Notes: generated from the sequence alone by a model not told the origin. A DNA stretch of 64,000 nucleotides from Nitrososphaerota archaeon (GCA_027320425.1 DAHVLJ010000010.1:1-64000), one strand, 5' to 3'. Counted from the stretch's first letter, positions 51,599-60,385 are shown. Translations and numbers: made by a program.

Positions 51599-52041
51599 GT
51601 AAGGCATTCGTCGCGCTGGCCCTCGTGGGCCTGGTCATCGCGGTCTACCACGGCTATGATGAGTTCACTGCGTACACTGGCCCAGGTTCCAACGCGTGCA
51701 GTGTCTTCACAAACATCAACCCGTTCTTCTCCTGCGCCAGCGTCTTCGCGAGCGGATACGCGACTCTCCCGCCCCACTCGAACGGGCTCCCTCTCTACGT
51801 CTTGGGGCTGGTCTGGTTCCCCCTCATGGTCGTCCTCGGTGTTTGGTTCGGAAAGAAGAGAGGCGCCCTGAACGGTGAGGTGCTCTTTCCGCTGCTTATG
51901 GTGGGCAACATATTCACGCTCTACCTCTGGTATGTGGAGCTGGGGATCATTCACGTGCTCTGCCCCATCTGCGTGGGGATGTATCTCGTGAACTATGCCC
52001 TCACCGCGATGGCTCTGAAATCGCTTCTTGGATCCGGCTGA
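51586..52041 (+). CDS. VKOR-family quinone-linked disulfide oxidoreductase
   Basis: A 151-residue four-helix membrane protein with the VKOR active-site pair LCPICVG near residue 124 and the loop cysteines NACSVF and FSCASVF. It reoxidises an extracytoplasmic thiol oxidase using membrane quinone. The TTG start lies within the last codons of the DUF929 gene, whose CPYC protein is the obvious partner. Confidence 0.87.
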   Translation: MDRLSKAFVALALVGLVIAVYHGYDEFTAYTGPGSNACSVFTNINPFFSCASVFASGYATLPPHSNGLPLYVLGLVWFPLMVVLGVWFGKKRGALNGEVLFPLLMVGNIFTLYLWYVELGIIHVLCPICVGMYLVNYALTAMALKSLLGSG

Positions 52042-52161
52042 ACCGCTAACTCATGGACTCTCGGGGCAGGAGCGCCTCAGGTTCCCCTGCACGGGCAAGC
52101 AAACCCCTCCCTTTCGTTAGTCTGCCTTGCCCCAAACCCAAATCGCCGCGTCCTAGGACTT

Positions 52162-52647
52162 TCACTCTATGCTCGGCCCCTGCGAGCATGAGATGTCCGA
52201 CGGTGTGATCACGACGTTCGAGGCGGAGACCGGGGGGAAACTGTAGACGATGGTGAATTCTGACCCTGTCGAAAGCGACTTCACGGCTATCGATAGGTCG
52301 GCGTTTGAAACCGACGCCGAAGTGGGAGTTATGGCGAAAGGCATGAAGATAGATTGTCCCTTGCTGACCGTCGTCAGTCCAACGTTGCACACAGGTGTGT
52401 TGGCCGCGTCGGTCGAGGATGACGTCAGCTGGGTGTAAAGAGGGAGGGCGGAGCTGTTCTGCCAATTCAGGGTCACCGCAAACTCCGTCCCGTTGAATAC
52501 TGTCGAGGTCACCTGTGCGTAGTCCCCGAAGGGCCTCGTCTGGGACGGGAAGCTGTCGTTTGCAAATGCTAGGTATCCTATGTAGAGGCCGAATATGACC
52601 GCACCTGCTAGGACCACGGCGACGGCAAGCTTTGCTCTTGAAGTCAC
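52162..52647 (-). CDS. Membrane-anchored exported protein, unknown
   Basis: A 161-residue product with an N-terminal signal-anchor helix (AVAVVLAGAVIFGLYIGYLAF) and a beta-rich Ser/Thr/Asn-rich outer domain with two cysteines (VCNVGL, DISCSQG). No family recognised. It converges on the VKOR gene and follows the zincin gene on its own strand after 19 bases. Confidence 0.6.
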   Translation of the reverse strand: MTSRAKLAVAVVLAGAVIFGLYIGYLAFANDSFPSQTRPFGDYAQVTSTVFNGTEFAVTLNWQNSSALPLYTQLTSSSTDAANTPVCNVGLTTVSKGQSIFMPFAITPTSASVSNADLSIAVKSLSTGSEFTIVYSFPPVSASNVVITPSDISCSQGPSIE

Positions 52648-52666
52648 TTCGCTGCGGGCCTTCCGA

Positions 52667-53419
52667 CTATCTCAGGTCGTCCAGCTTGGACGATGATCTC
52701 ATCAGAGAGAGGATCTTGTCGAAGTACGCCTCCAATGCCTCCCTGAACTTCTCTGCCCCCCACTCCACATCAGCCTTCTCGAGGAAGCCTTCCATCCATT
52801 CGAAGTCCTGCTCAGACTTCGTCCCGAACGCCGTCATGAAAGAAGCGTTCCTGTAGAACATGTCGTTGCCTTTCTCAAAAAGAGACCGTCTTTTCAGAGA
52901 GGCCACGGCGAAGGCGTTCCTGCACAGGAGCCCCGCGTCCGTCACGGGGTCACCGGTCGGCCTATCGGAGACCCATTCCGAGAAGAACCTCTTCGTCATC
53001 TCCCTCTCTTTATCGCCCATCACGGCGAAAACGATGTCGTCAACCATTATGTTCTGCAAGTGATTGAAGGCGTCTATCAGGTACTCTGTCTCCTTGGCTC
53101 TGAGGCCGTCTCTTTCCCTCAGCTCCCCTATGACCTCCTCGAGTATCTCGTTATTGTGCGAGCTCGCCCCCTTCTCTGTGTAGTAGACGTGCGACAGCTC
53201 GTGAAGTACGAGGCCGCCAAGCATCTCAGAGTCCAACGCCCACTCTGATATCATTATCCTGTGGGTCTCGCCTTCCTTTCTTGCGTAACCCATGATCGCG
53301 AGGTTGGGCTCTACATCAAGAGTGACCTTGGACCTTACTACGTATCCCTTCTGCTTCATCCTGTCAAGAGCCCACTCCAACGTGTTCTGAAGAGACTTGT
53401 CCGTGTTCGCGGCTCGCAT
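52667..53419 (-). CDS. Zincin-type metallopeptidase-like protein
   Basis: From the ATG at 53419 the protein has 250 residues with the zinc motif GGLVLHELSHVYYTE and a later NHLQNIMVDDIVFAVMGD helix whose acidic residues could complete the site. The rest is helical, with no signal peptide. The frame runs to 53518, but an AATAAAC box (53444-53450) about 27 bases before 53419 supports the shorter, leaderless form. Substrate unknown. Confidence 0.7.
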   Translation of the reverse strand: MRAANTDKSLQNTLEWALDRMKQKGYVVRSKVTLDVEPNLAIMGYARKEGETHRIMISEWALDSEMLGGLVLHELSHVYYTEKGASSHNNEILEEVIGELRERDGLRAKETEYLIDAFNHLQNIMVDDIVFAVMGDKEREMTKRFFSEWVSDRPTGDPVTDAGLLCRNAFAVASLKRRSLFEKGNDMFYRNASFMTAFGTKSEQDFEWMEGFLEKADVEWGAEKFREALEAYFDKILSLMRSSSKLDDLR

Positions 53420-53497
53420 TACCTTCATCGCCCTACACCGCGCAATAAACATCTCGGTGCTGGAGGAATTCGTCCCCGCAAATCGTAAGGCTATTCT

Positions 53498-53947
53498 ATG
53501 TGCATCGTGGATTGCCAAAGCGTGGTCTTCAGGGCATATCTTGCGGGCACTCTTGCTTTGGTCGGGGGGTTGCTCATGTTCACGAGCGGATACGCGTCGA
53601 AGGGGGTCCTCTACACCGCGCTGGGGTATGCGGTGCCTCGCCTCTCAGACTTCTTGAGCGGAACGGAGTTGAGCGCTACCGTTCTGGCGATCACCGTCCT
53701 TGAACTGCTGATGGCCTTGGGGGGCATCACCGTGATGGCCGGGGGATTCACGATCCTCATACGGCACTCTACCGTCGGGAGAACGCTAATCTGGCTTGGC
53801 GGCGGGGCAGGGTTCCTGAGCCTGGTGCTAGGGTTCGGCTACGCCGTCTTCAGGCTCGGCGGGCTCTCGCCGGTGCTCTCTTACCTGCCGTATTGGGTCG
53901 GCTTGGCTTTCGCTATCCTTGGGCGACGTCTCGCGAAGGGCTCGTGA
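53498..53947 (+). CDS. Four-helix membrane protein, unknown
   Basis: A 149-residue protein with four hydrophobic segments (AYLAGTLALVGGLLMFTSGY, ATVLAITVLELLMALGGITV, LIWLGGGAGFLSLVLGFGYAV, LPYWVGLAFAILG). No motif allows an assignment. It is divergent from the zincin gene at 52667 and is followed 33 bases later by another zincin gene. Confidence 0.6.
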   Translation: MCIVDCQSVVFRAYLAGTLALVGGLLMFTSGYASKGVLYTALGYAVPRLSDFLSGTELSATVLAITVLELLMALGGITVMAGGFTILIRHSTVGRTLIWLGGGAGFLSLVLGFGYAVFRLGGLSPVLSYLPYWVGLAFAILGRRLAKGS

Positions 53948-53980
53948 CCGGAGTCGCTAGTCCGCGGGCTTCCGGGCATA

Positions 53981-54391
53981 TTGGGAGGCTGGTTCGAGCT
54001 CGTCTCCACGGACGAAAGGTTCACCCGCCTCTTCCTCGCAGCCGCGTCAAGGCCCCGGATCGGCACGTCAGCCGTCACGACAGTAAGGTCGGTCTCCTTG
54101 GAAAGGGGGCGGTCCGGTACCGTCGTAGGGCTCACCAGCTATGTCCCGGGCAAGGGCGGTGCGCCCCCCTTTCAGACCATGCGCTTCTATTCGCTGCTGC
54201 TTGACGAGCTCTCCGACCGGGCCGCCGCAGGAGTCATGGCGCACGAGCTGGCCCACGCCTGGCTGAACGAGCACGCGGGCCCACGTGCCTCCAAGTCAAG
54301 GGAACTGGAGGCAGACTCGTTAGCCCGGAGCTGGGGGTTCGGTCCCGAGCTGGACGCTCTTGAGAACGAAGCCGACACCGTCTACAGCTAG
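53981..54391 (+). CDS. Small M48-like zincin
   Basis: A 136-residue soluble protein with GVMAHELAHAWLNEH (zinc motif HELAH) and, 20 residues later, SRELEADSLARSWGF, which supplies the third glutamate ligand as in M48 peptidases. It lacks the membrane segments of HtpX. The start is TTG; GGGCATATTGGGAGG lies at the start itself, so no separate ribosome site is clear. Its end overlaps the convergent PAC2 gene by 4 bases. Confidence 0.68.
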   Translation: MGGWFELVSTDERFTRLFLAAASRPRIGTSAVTTVRSVSLERGRSGTVVGLTSYVPGKGGAPPFQTMRFYSLLLDELSDRAAAGVMAHELAHAWLNEHAGPRASKSRELEADSLARSWGFGPELDALENEADTVYS

Positions 54392-55149
54392 TGATAGATC
54401 GAGCTGTTCGGCGAACGGGAAGGTGGTGCGACGGGAAGCGCCTTCGACCTGAGTTCCGTCAGATCTATGTCGAAGCCCGCCAACTCACCCAGCACCTCCA
54501 GCAGCTTGATCACCGACCTCGTGTGCGGGCTGGGCTCGCCGTGGTCCACCGACAGTTTGTATCCTCTGATGCCGTAGTCCTTCGCCATCGCCACTACGAT
54601 AGACGCGAAGAACGGTGCTGGCTCTTCACCGATGATCTTTACCCCGTGCTTCTCTAGCATCGCGACGCCCGCAGAGTCTGTCGAAAATCCCGATGCCTGG
54701 GGCTCGGCTTCTGGGGGGACAGGGTTCTCCGCCCAGCGGGCACCGATTGAAAACAGCTCCTTCACCCCTGCTTCCTTCCCTTTGCCGAGGATAAACTGGG
54801 CGAACTCGTACTGCTCGTCCATAGGGCTCGTGTCTCCGGCGACGAGGAGGATGTCGCGCCTCCCTCGCACGAGGTACACCCCGGACTCCGGAAGTGAAGA
54901 GACTCCCCCCTCCCTGACAAGGACCTCAGGGGGGAACGCGGAGGACCTAACGGTTCCCACCTTCACTGTCTGCAACTTCTTGAGCATGTAATCCGCCAGT
55001 TCGCGCGCCTGCGAGTATAGGGCCCTGTACTGGGGCATCGAGGTAGAAAGCGCGACAAGCATGGCCGGGTCCTTCAGCTGGAGGCTTTCTGACTCTTCGA
55101 AGTCTATCCACATGTTCCTCGAGTCAGCGCTCCCTTCCGCGTATTTCAA
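54388..55149 (-). CDS. PAC2-family (proteasome assembly chaperone-like) protein
   Basis: A 253-residue protein of the PAC2/DUF75 family: LVALSTSMPQYRALYSQARELADYM, the central YLVRGRRDILLVAGDTSPMD, and the C-terminal SVDHGEPSPHTRSVIKLLEVLGELAGFDIDLTEL. Archaeal PbaA/PbaB-type members help build the 20S proteasome or bind related complexes. The start is TTG at 55149; an ATG 12 codons in is an alternative. It is divergent from topoisomerase IB and shares its AT-rich promoter. Confidence 0.8.
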   Translation of the reverse strand: MKYAEGSADSRNMWIDFEESESLQLKDPAMLVALSTSMPQYRALYSQARELADYMLKKLQTVKVGTVRSSAFPPEVLVREGGVSSLPESGVYLVRGRRDILLVAGDTSPMDEQYEFAQFILGKGKEAGVKELFSIGARWAENPVPPEAEPQASGFSTDSAGVAMLEKHGVKIIGEEPAPFFASIVVAMAKDYGIRGYKLSVDHGEPSPHTRSVIKLLEVLGELAGFDIDLTELRSKALPVAPPSRSPNSSIYH

Positions 55150-55171
55150 TCATCCTGGCGGCTTCCCAGAG

Positions 55172-55187
55172 GCCAACGATTTTTAAA
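55172..55187. promoter_or_regulatory. Shared TATA region of PAC2 and topoisomerase IB genes
   Basis: GATTTTTAAATAGACG lies centrally in the 71-base gap. Its centre is about 33 bases before the PAC2 TTG on the minus strand and about 40 before the topoisomerase ATG on the plus strand, so one element could serve both directions. Confidence 0.4.
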
Positions 55188-55220
55188 TAGACGGAAGGTC
55201 GAATCCGACTTACCCGATTC

Positions 55221-56777
55221 ATGACCGCCTACTGGACGACCCTGTCTCACAATGGGGTGAACTTCCCAGACCCATACCAGCCGGAAGGGCTGTCGATCCA
55301 AGTCAGAGGCAAGGAAGTGGCCCTGTCGCCACTGGGTGAGGAGATGGCGTACAACTTCGCGAAGAAGAAGGACACGCCCTATGTCCAGGATCCTGTCTTT
55401 AGGAGGAACTTCATGGGCGACTTCGTCAACGAGCTCCCAAGTTGGTGCAAGGGCGCGAAGTTCGAAGACATCGATTTCTCGGTCCTCTACAGGAAGGTCG
55501 ACGCCGAAAAGGCCGCAAAGGAAGGCATGTCAAAGGAAGAGAAGAAGGCTCTCGCTTCCGCGAGGAAGGAGCGGCGCGAGTCTCTGAAGGCGAGGTTCGG
55601 CAAGGCGCTGCTCGACGGGAAGGAGGTGGACATCGCAAACTGGATGGTCGAGCCCCCGGGGCTGTTCATGGGTAGGGGTGAGCACCCATTCCGCGGGAAA
55701 TGGAAGCCCAAGGTGACTCCCTCAGACGTGGTCCTCAACCTCGGAGAGTCGGCGAAGGTCCCTCCCGGGGACTGGAAGCGGGTTGTCAATGACCATAACT
55801 CGATGTGGATGGCGAAGTGGATCGACAAGCTCACAGACAAGGAGAAGTACGTATGGCTCCATGAGAGCTCTCCGCTCCAGCAGTCCAGGAGCAAGGCGAA
55901 GTATGACAACGCCCGGAAAGTAGGCGACAACCTAAGGAAGATACGCGCCAGAATCGAGAGGGAGCTTGATTCTAAGGACGAGACCACAAGACAGGTCGCC
56001 ACCGTATGCTTTCTGATCGACAGGCTGGGGATGAGGGTGGGCGACGAGAAGGATGAGGACGAAGCCGACACGGTAGGGGCGAGCACGCTCAGAGTGGAGC
56101 ATGTCACTCTGAGCGGAGATATGGCCGAGTTCAAGTTCCTGGGAAAGGACAGCGTTGCATGGCACAAGTCGGAGAAGGTCCCCCCGTCAGTCTCACGCAA
56201 CCTTAGGGACTTCATGACTGGGAAGAAACCCGGCGAGGATGTCTTCCACAACGTCAGCTCCAGCATGGTCAATCAGTTCCTCTCATCGATTGTCTCGGGA
56301 CTCTCGGCCAAGGTATTCAGGACCTTCCACGCGACCGCTACGGCCAAAGACGCGCTGGGTTCGGCTGACATGAGGGGCGCCGAAGATCTCGACAAGCTCT
56401 ACCACGCCAAAGAGGCGAATCTGCAGGCTGCCAAATTCTGCAACCATCAGAGGACCCCTCCGAAGACATGGGAAGAATCCCACCAGAAGAAAGCAGCCAA
56501 ACTCCAGGAAGCGATCGCGAAGGGAGACTCGAAGAGGATACCCAAGCTCAGACGCGAGCTAGATTTCTATGAGAGAACCAAGACCTACAACCTCAACACT
56601 TCGATGAAGAACTACATCGATCCAAGGGTGTTCAAGTCATGGTGCGACTACGTGGGCCTTGACTGGGCCAAAGTGTACAGCAAGTCGCTCCAGAAGAAGT
56701 TCGCCTGGGTCACACGCTCTTCTGTGAAGTGGGACGGGGGCGCTCAGACCCGCTCAGACGCGTCTTCCGCGACGTGA
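55221..56777 (+). CDS. DNA topoisomerase IB, eukaryotic type
   Basis: A full-length 518-residue enzyme. The nucleophile is Tyr465 in TSMKNYIDPR; other catalytic residues align with human Top1: Arg272 (LGMRVGDEKDED), Lys309 (GKDSVAWH), Arg367 (KVFRTFHAT) and His409 (FCNHQRTPPKTW). The N-terminal core (WTTLSHNGVNFPDPYQP) is also typical. It relaxes supercoils by nicking one strand. Among archaea the enzyme marks Thaumarchaeota and relatives. The 3' end overlaps the convergent HypE-like gene by 24 bases. Confidence 0.95.
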   Translation: MTAYWTTLSHNGVNFPDPYQPEGLSIQVRGKEVALSPLGEEMAYNFAKKKDTPYVQDPVFRRNFMGDFVNELPSWCKGAKFEDIDFSVLYRKVDAEKAAKEGMSKEEKKALASARKERRESLKARFGKALLDGKEVDIANWMVEPPGLFMGRGEHPFRGKWKPKVTPSDVVLNLGESAKVPPGDWKRVVNDHNSMWMAKWIDKLTDKEKYVWLHESSPLQQSRSKAKYDNARKVGDNLRKIRARIERELDSKDETTRQVATVCFLIDRLGMRVGDEKDEDEADTVGASTLRVEHVTLSGDMAEFKFLGKDSVAWHKSEKVPPSVSRNLRDFMTGKKPGEDVFHNVSSSMVNQFLSSIVSGLSAKVFRTFHATATAKDALGSADMRGAEDLDKLYHAKEANLQAAKFCNHQRTPPKTWEESHQKKAAKLQEAIAKGDSKRIPKLRRELDFYERTKTYNLNTSMKNYIDPRVFKSWCDYVGLDWAKVYSKSLQKKFAWVTRSSVKWDGGAQTRSDASSAT

Positions 56778-57758
56778 GAGCACACGCCATAGCTCGTCTT
56801 CAGGGGCCTTCCTTACCACCTGAGCAGTGCCGTCCCTTCTGAGGAGCTTCTTCCCCTTCGGTGCGAACTCCCCTATCTTGGTCACCCTGCATATCCCCTT
56901 GAGCGCCCTTGCTACGGTCGCTTCCGATCCGGGAGCGACCGCGATCAAAAGCGCTCCAGAACCGATGAGGCGGAGCGGGTCGACCGACAGTCTGTCACAT
57001 ATCTCCCTGGTCTCGGGACTGACAGGCACCGCTTCCTCAATCAGGTTGAATCCTAACCCTGACGCGAGAGACATCTCGTACACCGCCCCGAGCACCCCGC
57101 CCTCGGTGCAGTCATGCATGGCGTGAACTGCTCCAGTGCGGAACGCAGCAATGGCCTCGGGAGTGACATCCAGGTTGCCGATCAAAGCCCTGGCCCTTCT
57201 CAGGGTCGCCTGAGGGACGACTTTGGAGAGAGTCTTTTCCCTGGCGAGTTCGCTCGTCCCCTCTATCCCTGCCGTCTTCGTCATCAGTATCGTGTCCCAT
57301 GCTCTGGCGTCAGCTGATGTCACATATCTCTCCGTGAACGCGAACACCGTCATCACTACTATAGGGCGCGCCAGTCCGGGCGTGACTTCGGTATGTCCCC
57401 CAAGGACGGCGATGCCCGAGTCCGCGGCCGCCTCGTGAATCTGCTTGGTGATGGCGGTCAGGTCTGCTTCTGTCGCTCCTTCCTGAAGGAGCACCACTGA
57501 GGTTGCGAATTGGGGTGCGTTCCCGCTGGTCGCAACGTCGTTCGCGCACACTCTGACGGCATACGTGCCGATGTCCTCCGACGCACCGGTTATCGGGTCC
57601 GTGGATACGACTACGAACCCGTCGCCGTGCTTTAGGACTGCGACATCGACCCCTGCCTCTGGCCCTACCATCACTTCAGCCGAGCTGCTTCCGCCGAACC
57701 TGAGCACCGCTCTGTCTAAGATGTCGATCGGGATCTTCCCGTTCTGTAGCCTTCTCAA
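56754..57758 (-). CDS. AIR synthase/HypE-like (PurM superfamily) protein
   Basis: A 334-residue ATP-binding protein of the PurM/HypE/ThiL fold: DVAVLKHGDGFVVVSTDPITG, VCANDVATSGNAPQF, VLGGHTEVTPGLARPIV and HDCTEGGVLGAVYEMS. The closest match in layout is the AIR-synthase-related/HypE-like group. The C-terminal Cys of true HypE (ending in IC) is absent, the tail being RRGRRV, and no hydrogenase genes are seen, so nickel-hydrogenase maturation is unlikely. Confidence 0.82.
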   Translation of the reverse strand: MRRLQNGKIPIDILDRAVLRFGGSSSAEVMVGPEAGVDVAVLKHGDGFVVVSTDPITGASEDIGTYAVRVCANDVATSGNAPQFATSVVLLQEGATEADLTAITKQIHEAAADSGIAVLGGHTEVTPGLARPIVVMTVFAFTERYVTSADARAWDTILMTKTAGIEGTSELAREKTLSKVVPQATLRRARALIGNLDVTPEAIAAFRTGAVHAMHDCTEGGVLGAVYEMSLASGLGFNLIEEAVPVSPETREICDRLSVDPLRLIGSGALLIAVAPGSEATVARALKGICRVTKIGEFAPKGKKLLRRDGTAQVVRKAPEDELWRVLSRRGRRV

Positions 57759-57982
57759 ACTGGGCCCTTCCAGGACATGCCAAGAGCTGGATTTCTCGCT
57801 TCCTGCGCGCCTTTGAGCGTGGTTACGTGCTGCGCAAGAAACTCATCCGCGACCGGCCCAGCGAGTGCTCGAGCGACGAAGGGGATTTCGATTTGGAGTG
57901 CGACCCTCGCATTAAGATGGGCTCGCAAGAGAGACACGCACATGCCATCTCGGCCCACCCCAAAAGGATAGCAGGCGCCCAT
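57755..57982 (-). CDS. Possible 75-residue protein upstream of the HypE-like gene
   Basis: A short frame whose stop overlaps the HypE-like start by 4 bases. The C-terminal part (IPFVARALAGPVADEFLAQHV) looks like real protein and resembles the last helix of START/SRPBCC-type proteins, while the first 25 residues do not. It may be a genuine small gene or the 3' end of a decayed one. The rest of the gap up to 58185 shows only weak frames and a TATA-like CATAAAAG near 58103. Confidence 0.35.
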   Translation of the reverse strand: MGACYPFGVGRDGMCVSLLRAHLNARVALQIEIPFVARALAGPVADEFLAQHVTTLKGAQEARNPALGMSWKGPV

Positions 57983-58185
57983 CGACCAATCCTCTCCTTA
58001 AGAGGCGCCACGCCAACAGTGACGGCTAGGAATCACGCTGAAACCGACCCGATCTAGGGCCTTACGAAGCGCCGACACGTTAGGGCCAGGCCACGGCCAC
58101 GACATAAAAGTTCCAGGAAGCGTCGGTCGGACCTCCAGGCGTAATCTATCGACCGCGAGTGCCCGCCGGAATCAGATTGAGGCAG

Positions 58186-58842
58186 TCACTCGAGGATTCG
58201 CGAAAGGCTTGCGAGGCTGTCCACGATGACCGTCGGGAACACGTCCCGCGGGAGCCGCTCCGCATACCTGTTCACCCAGGCAGATTCTATCCCGAGCCCC
58301 TGGGTCGGGACGATGTCGTGGAACGTACTCTGGGCTACGTGCAGGACTTCTTCCTTCTTGGCGCCTGTCCTGGTCATGAACTCATGCCAATGCGCCGGCC
58401 TCGGCTTGTAGCTGCCGATCATCTCGGCAGTCACGAACCCGTCTACTTCCAACCCGTTCCTCTTGATGGTCTCCTGAAGGAGGTCGTTGTCGACGTTGGA
58501 GAGGATATACCTTTGGTAGCCTCTCTCACCAGCCCCCCGAAGGAACCTTACGGTGTCAGGAAAAACGGGCCAGTCTGGCACCGACGATGCGAATGCTTCC
58601 GCCTCAGGCGGTGTGACTTCCTTTCCTAGCACCGCCGACATGGACATGACTGTGTCACGGAGCACAACTCTGTACTTCTTGTAACCAGACTCTTGCTTCC
58701 GTTCGGCTGTCACGTAGGACTGGAGCAGATCTTGGCCGCCCAACCCCACGTCGCCTAGGACAGCGCGCAAGCCAGCCTCTATCCCTGCTCTCCAGTCCAC
58801 GAGGGTGCCATAGCAGTCGAATGTCAGATACTTGGGTTTCAT
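58186..58842 (-). CDS. HAD-superfamily hydrolase, haloacid dehalogenase type II-like
   Basis: A 218-residue HAD protein: the nucleophile motif LTFDCYGTLVDW (D9), ILSNVDNDLL with motif-II Ser/Asn, the lysine in SYKPRPAHW, and the acidic motif near GIESAWVNRY where the usual GxxxD is less clear. Substrate could be a small phosphate ester or 2-haloacid. It overlaps the SpoIIM-like gene by 4 bases. Confidence 0.85.
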   Translation of the reverse strand: MKPKYLTFDCYGTLVDWRAGIEAGLRAVLGDVGLGGQDLLQSYVTAERKQESGYKKYRVVLRDTVMSMSAVLGKEVTPPEAEAFASSVPDWPVFPDTVRFLRGAGERGYQRYILSNVDNDLLQETIKRNGLEVDGFVTAEMIGSYKPRPAHWHEFMTRTGAKKEEVLHVAQSTFHDIVPTQGLGIESAWVNRYAERLPRDVFPTVIVDSLASLSRILE

Positions 58843-59504
58843 TTCGGGCCCTTCCTTGCGACCACCATTATGGTCCCCAGTGCGATGCCCGTGGGGAGCC
58901 AGAGCGCCAGGCCAAGCAACACCGACACTTTCACCGTGATCGTTTCCATGGTGGCGGCCACGAGCAGTATGGCGACGACGGCTCCCACCTCAGTGGCGAA
59001 TGTCTTCATCTCCTTCCTGAGGCGATGGCCGCGCCAAGCTGCTAAGACCAATGAACCTGACACGACGGCGACCGCGTAAGCTGACAGTTCCACCAGCGAG
59101 TATGGAAAGGCGAGGATGACCGCCCCCCATTGCGCTGGAAGCCCCTGCGCGGCCACCAGAGCCTGGGCCGCAATCCCCGTGCTATACACCGAGAAGGCGA
59201 ATACGAGCGCGCCGCCTACCGGTATCATCTCAGCCAAGGCTATGGGAAGGTTGTGGCCGAAGATGAACAGTATCACCTGGGAGGTCGTTCCCGTCTGAAC
59301 GCCCCCGAACTGTGACCCTGTCTGACTGGCGAGAGCCTGTCGCGTCGTCGCCGAGAGCGGCGTGAAGAGGCCGGCGAAGAAGATCCCGATCTCGAGCAAC
59401 AGCACCATCGCGATGAGTGAAAGCCTGCGCCTTCCGGACCGTCCGGCCGAAACGCCGACCTCCTCCACGGGTCCAGGCACCGTGCCAGGCGCTCCTTCCG
59501 ACAT
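58839..59504 (-). CDS. SpoIIM-like (stage II sporulation protein M family) membrane protein
   Basis: A 221-residue membrane protein with about five helices after a 25-residue polar tail. FIFGHNLPIALAEMIPVGGALVFAFSVYSTG and FPYSLVELSAYAVAVVSG are the SpoIIM/DUF95 signatures. Archaeal members are common, of unknown role, without sporulation. It is translationally coupled to the HAD gene. Confidence 0.78.
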   Translation of the reverse strand: MSEGAPGTVPGPVEEVGVSAGRSGRRRLSLIAMVLLLEIGIFFAGLFTPLSATTRQALASQTGSQFGGVQTGTTSQVILFIFGHNLPIALAEMIPVGGALVFAFSVYSTGIAAQALVAAQGLPAQWGAVILAFPYSLVELSAYAVAVVSGSLVLAAWRGHRLRKEMKTFATEVGAVVAILLVAATMETITVKVSVLLGLALWLPTGIALGTIMVVARKGPK

Positions 59505-59540
59505 GAGGGCGAGACCGCGTCCCCCGGTTAATGAATCTCT

Positions 59541-60245
59541 TCAGCGGCTGGAGATAAGAAGCCCTACCAGAAAGAGGGCTGCCCCCGCCAGGCCCCCGAC
59601 CCCTGCCGACTCCAGTCCGGCCAGTGGCCTGAAGTTCCGCGGGACGAACACCCTCGACCCGAGGGCGAACAGCGCGAGGAGCGAGAGGGTGACTGAGGCC
59701 GTCAGCGCGTCGACCCGCCCTGCCAAAAAGACATACGGAGAGACGGCGAGCAAGGCCAGAAGCAGGAAAGACACCCCCGCGGCCGCCGCCCCAGGAAGCT
59801 GGTCTGAACTCGTGTCCTCAGGATTTATTCTGAGCTCCCTCCGAAGCATCTCTCTGAGCCATAGAGCTTTGTCCTTGGTGAGCCTCTTCATGATCACATC
59901 TACTTCCTCGTCAGCATATCCTTCGCCCTTCAGGAGTTCTACCATCTCGCTCCTCTCTTCCTCAGGCTCGGTTTCAATCTCCATCTTCTCTCTGGCCGCG
60001 TCTATCTTGACCGACTCTCTTTCTGACCTCTGGGAGAGGTATGCGCTGAAGAACATAGAGATGGCCCCTGCCACGGCGAAGGCGAGCCCTGCGACGGCGA
60101 TGGTGCTGAAGCCGACTCCCGCTCCGTTCAGAGCCGCGGTGGTGGCGAGCCCCTCAATCGTTCCGTCGCTCCCTCCGAGGACTATCCTGTCGAGAATCTT
60201 CCGCGCGGGGATGTGAGGGTGCTTCTCTTTTTGGGGCGCTTCCAG
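59541..60245 (-). CDS. VIT1/CCC1-family (vacuolar iron transporter-like) protein, start codon unclear
   Basis: The conserved N-terminus (RKILDRIVLGGSDGTIEGLA, TTAALNGAGVG) and helices continue into AISMFFSAYLSQRSER, a cytoplasmic EEERSEMVELLKGEGYADEEVD segment and three C-terminal helices, as in VIT1/CCC1 iron/manganese transporters. An in-frame GTG exists at 60074, but it would remove the first helix. Upstream to the TAA at 60279-60281 there is no ATG, GTG or TTG. The CTG at 60245, about 34 bases after a CCTAAATAAC box, is the best guess for the start. Confidence 0.75.
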   Translation of the reverse strand: MEAPQKEKHPHIPARKILDRIVLGGSDGTIEGLATTAALNGAGVGFSTIAVAGLAFAVAGAISMFFSAYLSQRSERESVKIDAAREKMEIETEPEEERSEMVELLKGEGYADEEVDVIMKRLTKDKALWLREMLRRELRINPEDTSSDQLPGAAAAGVSFLLLALLAVSPYVFLAGRVDALTASVTLSLLALFALGSRVFVPRNFRPLAGLESAGVGGLAGAALFLVGLLISSR

Positions 60246-60385
60246 CTCTAATCGTGGTGTCAGCCCCCGATACGTTATTTAGGGTTGGAGCCGTCGAATC
60301 TAGTCTGGCGTGCGAAACCTCTCTTTTCGACGCGCCAAAAAGTAGGCTTTATTAGGAATACGCATCGGGGAAGATATTAGCTACC

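Noticed and set aside
55487-56272. 261-residue minus-strand frame
   Set aside because: Antisense of topoisomerase IB; leucine/serine-rich shadow.
59362-60216. 284-residue plus-strand frame across the SpoIIM-like and VIT1-like genes
   Set aside because: Ser/Pro/Arg-rich composition with no fold; the opposite strand encodes two clear membrane families.
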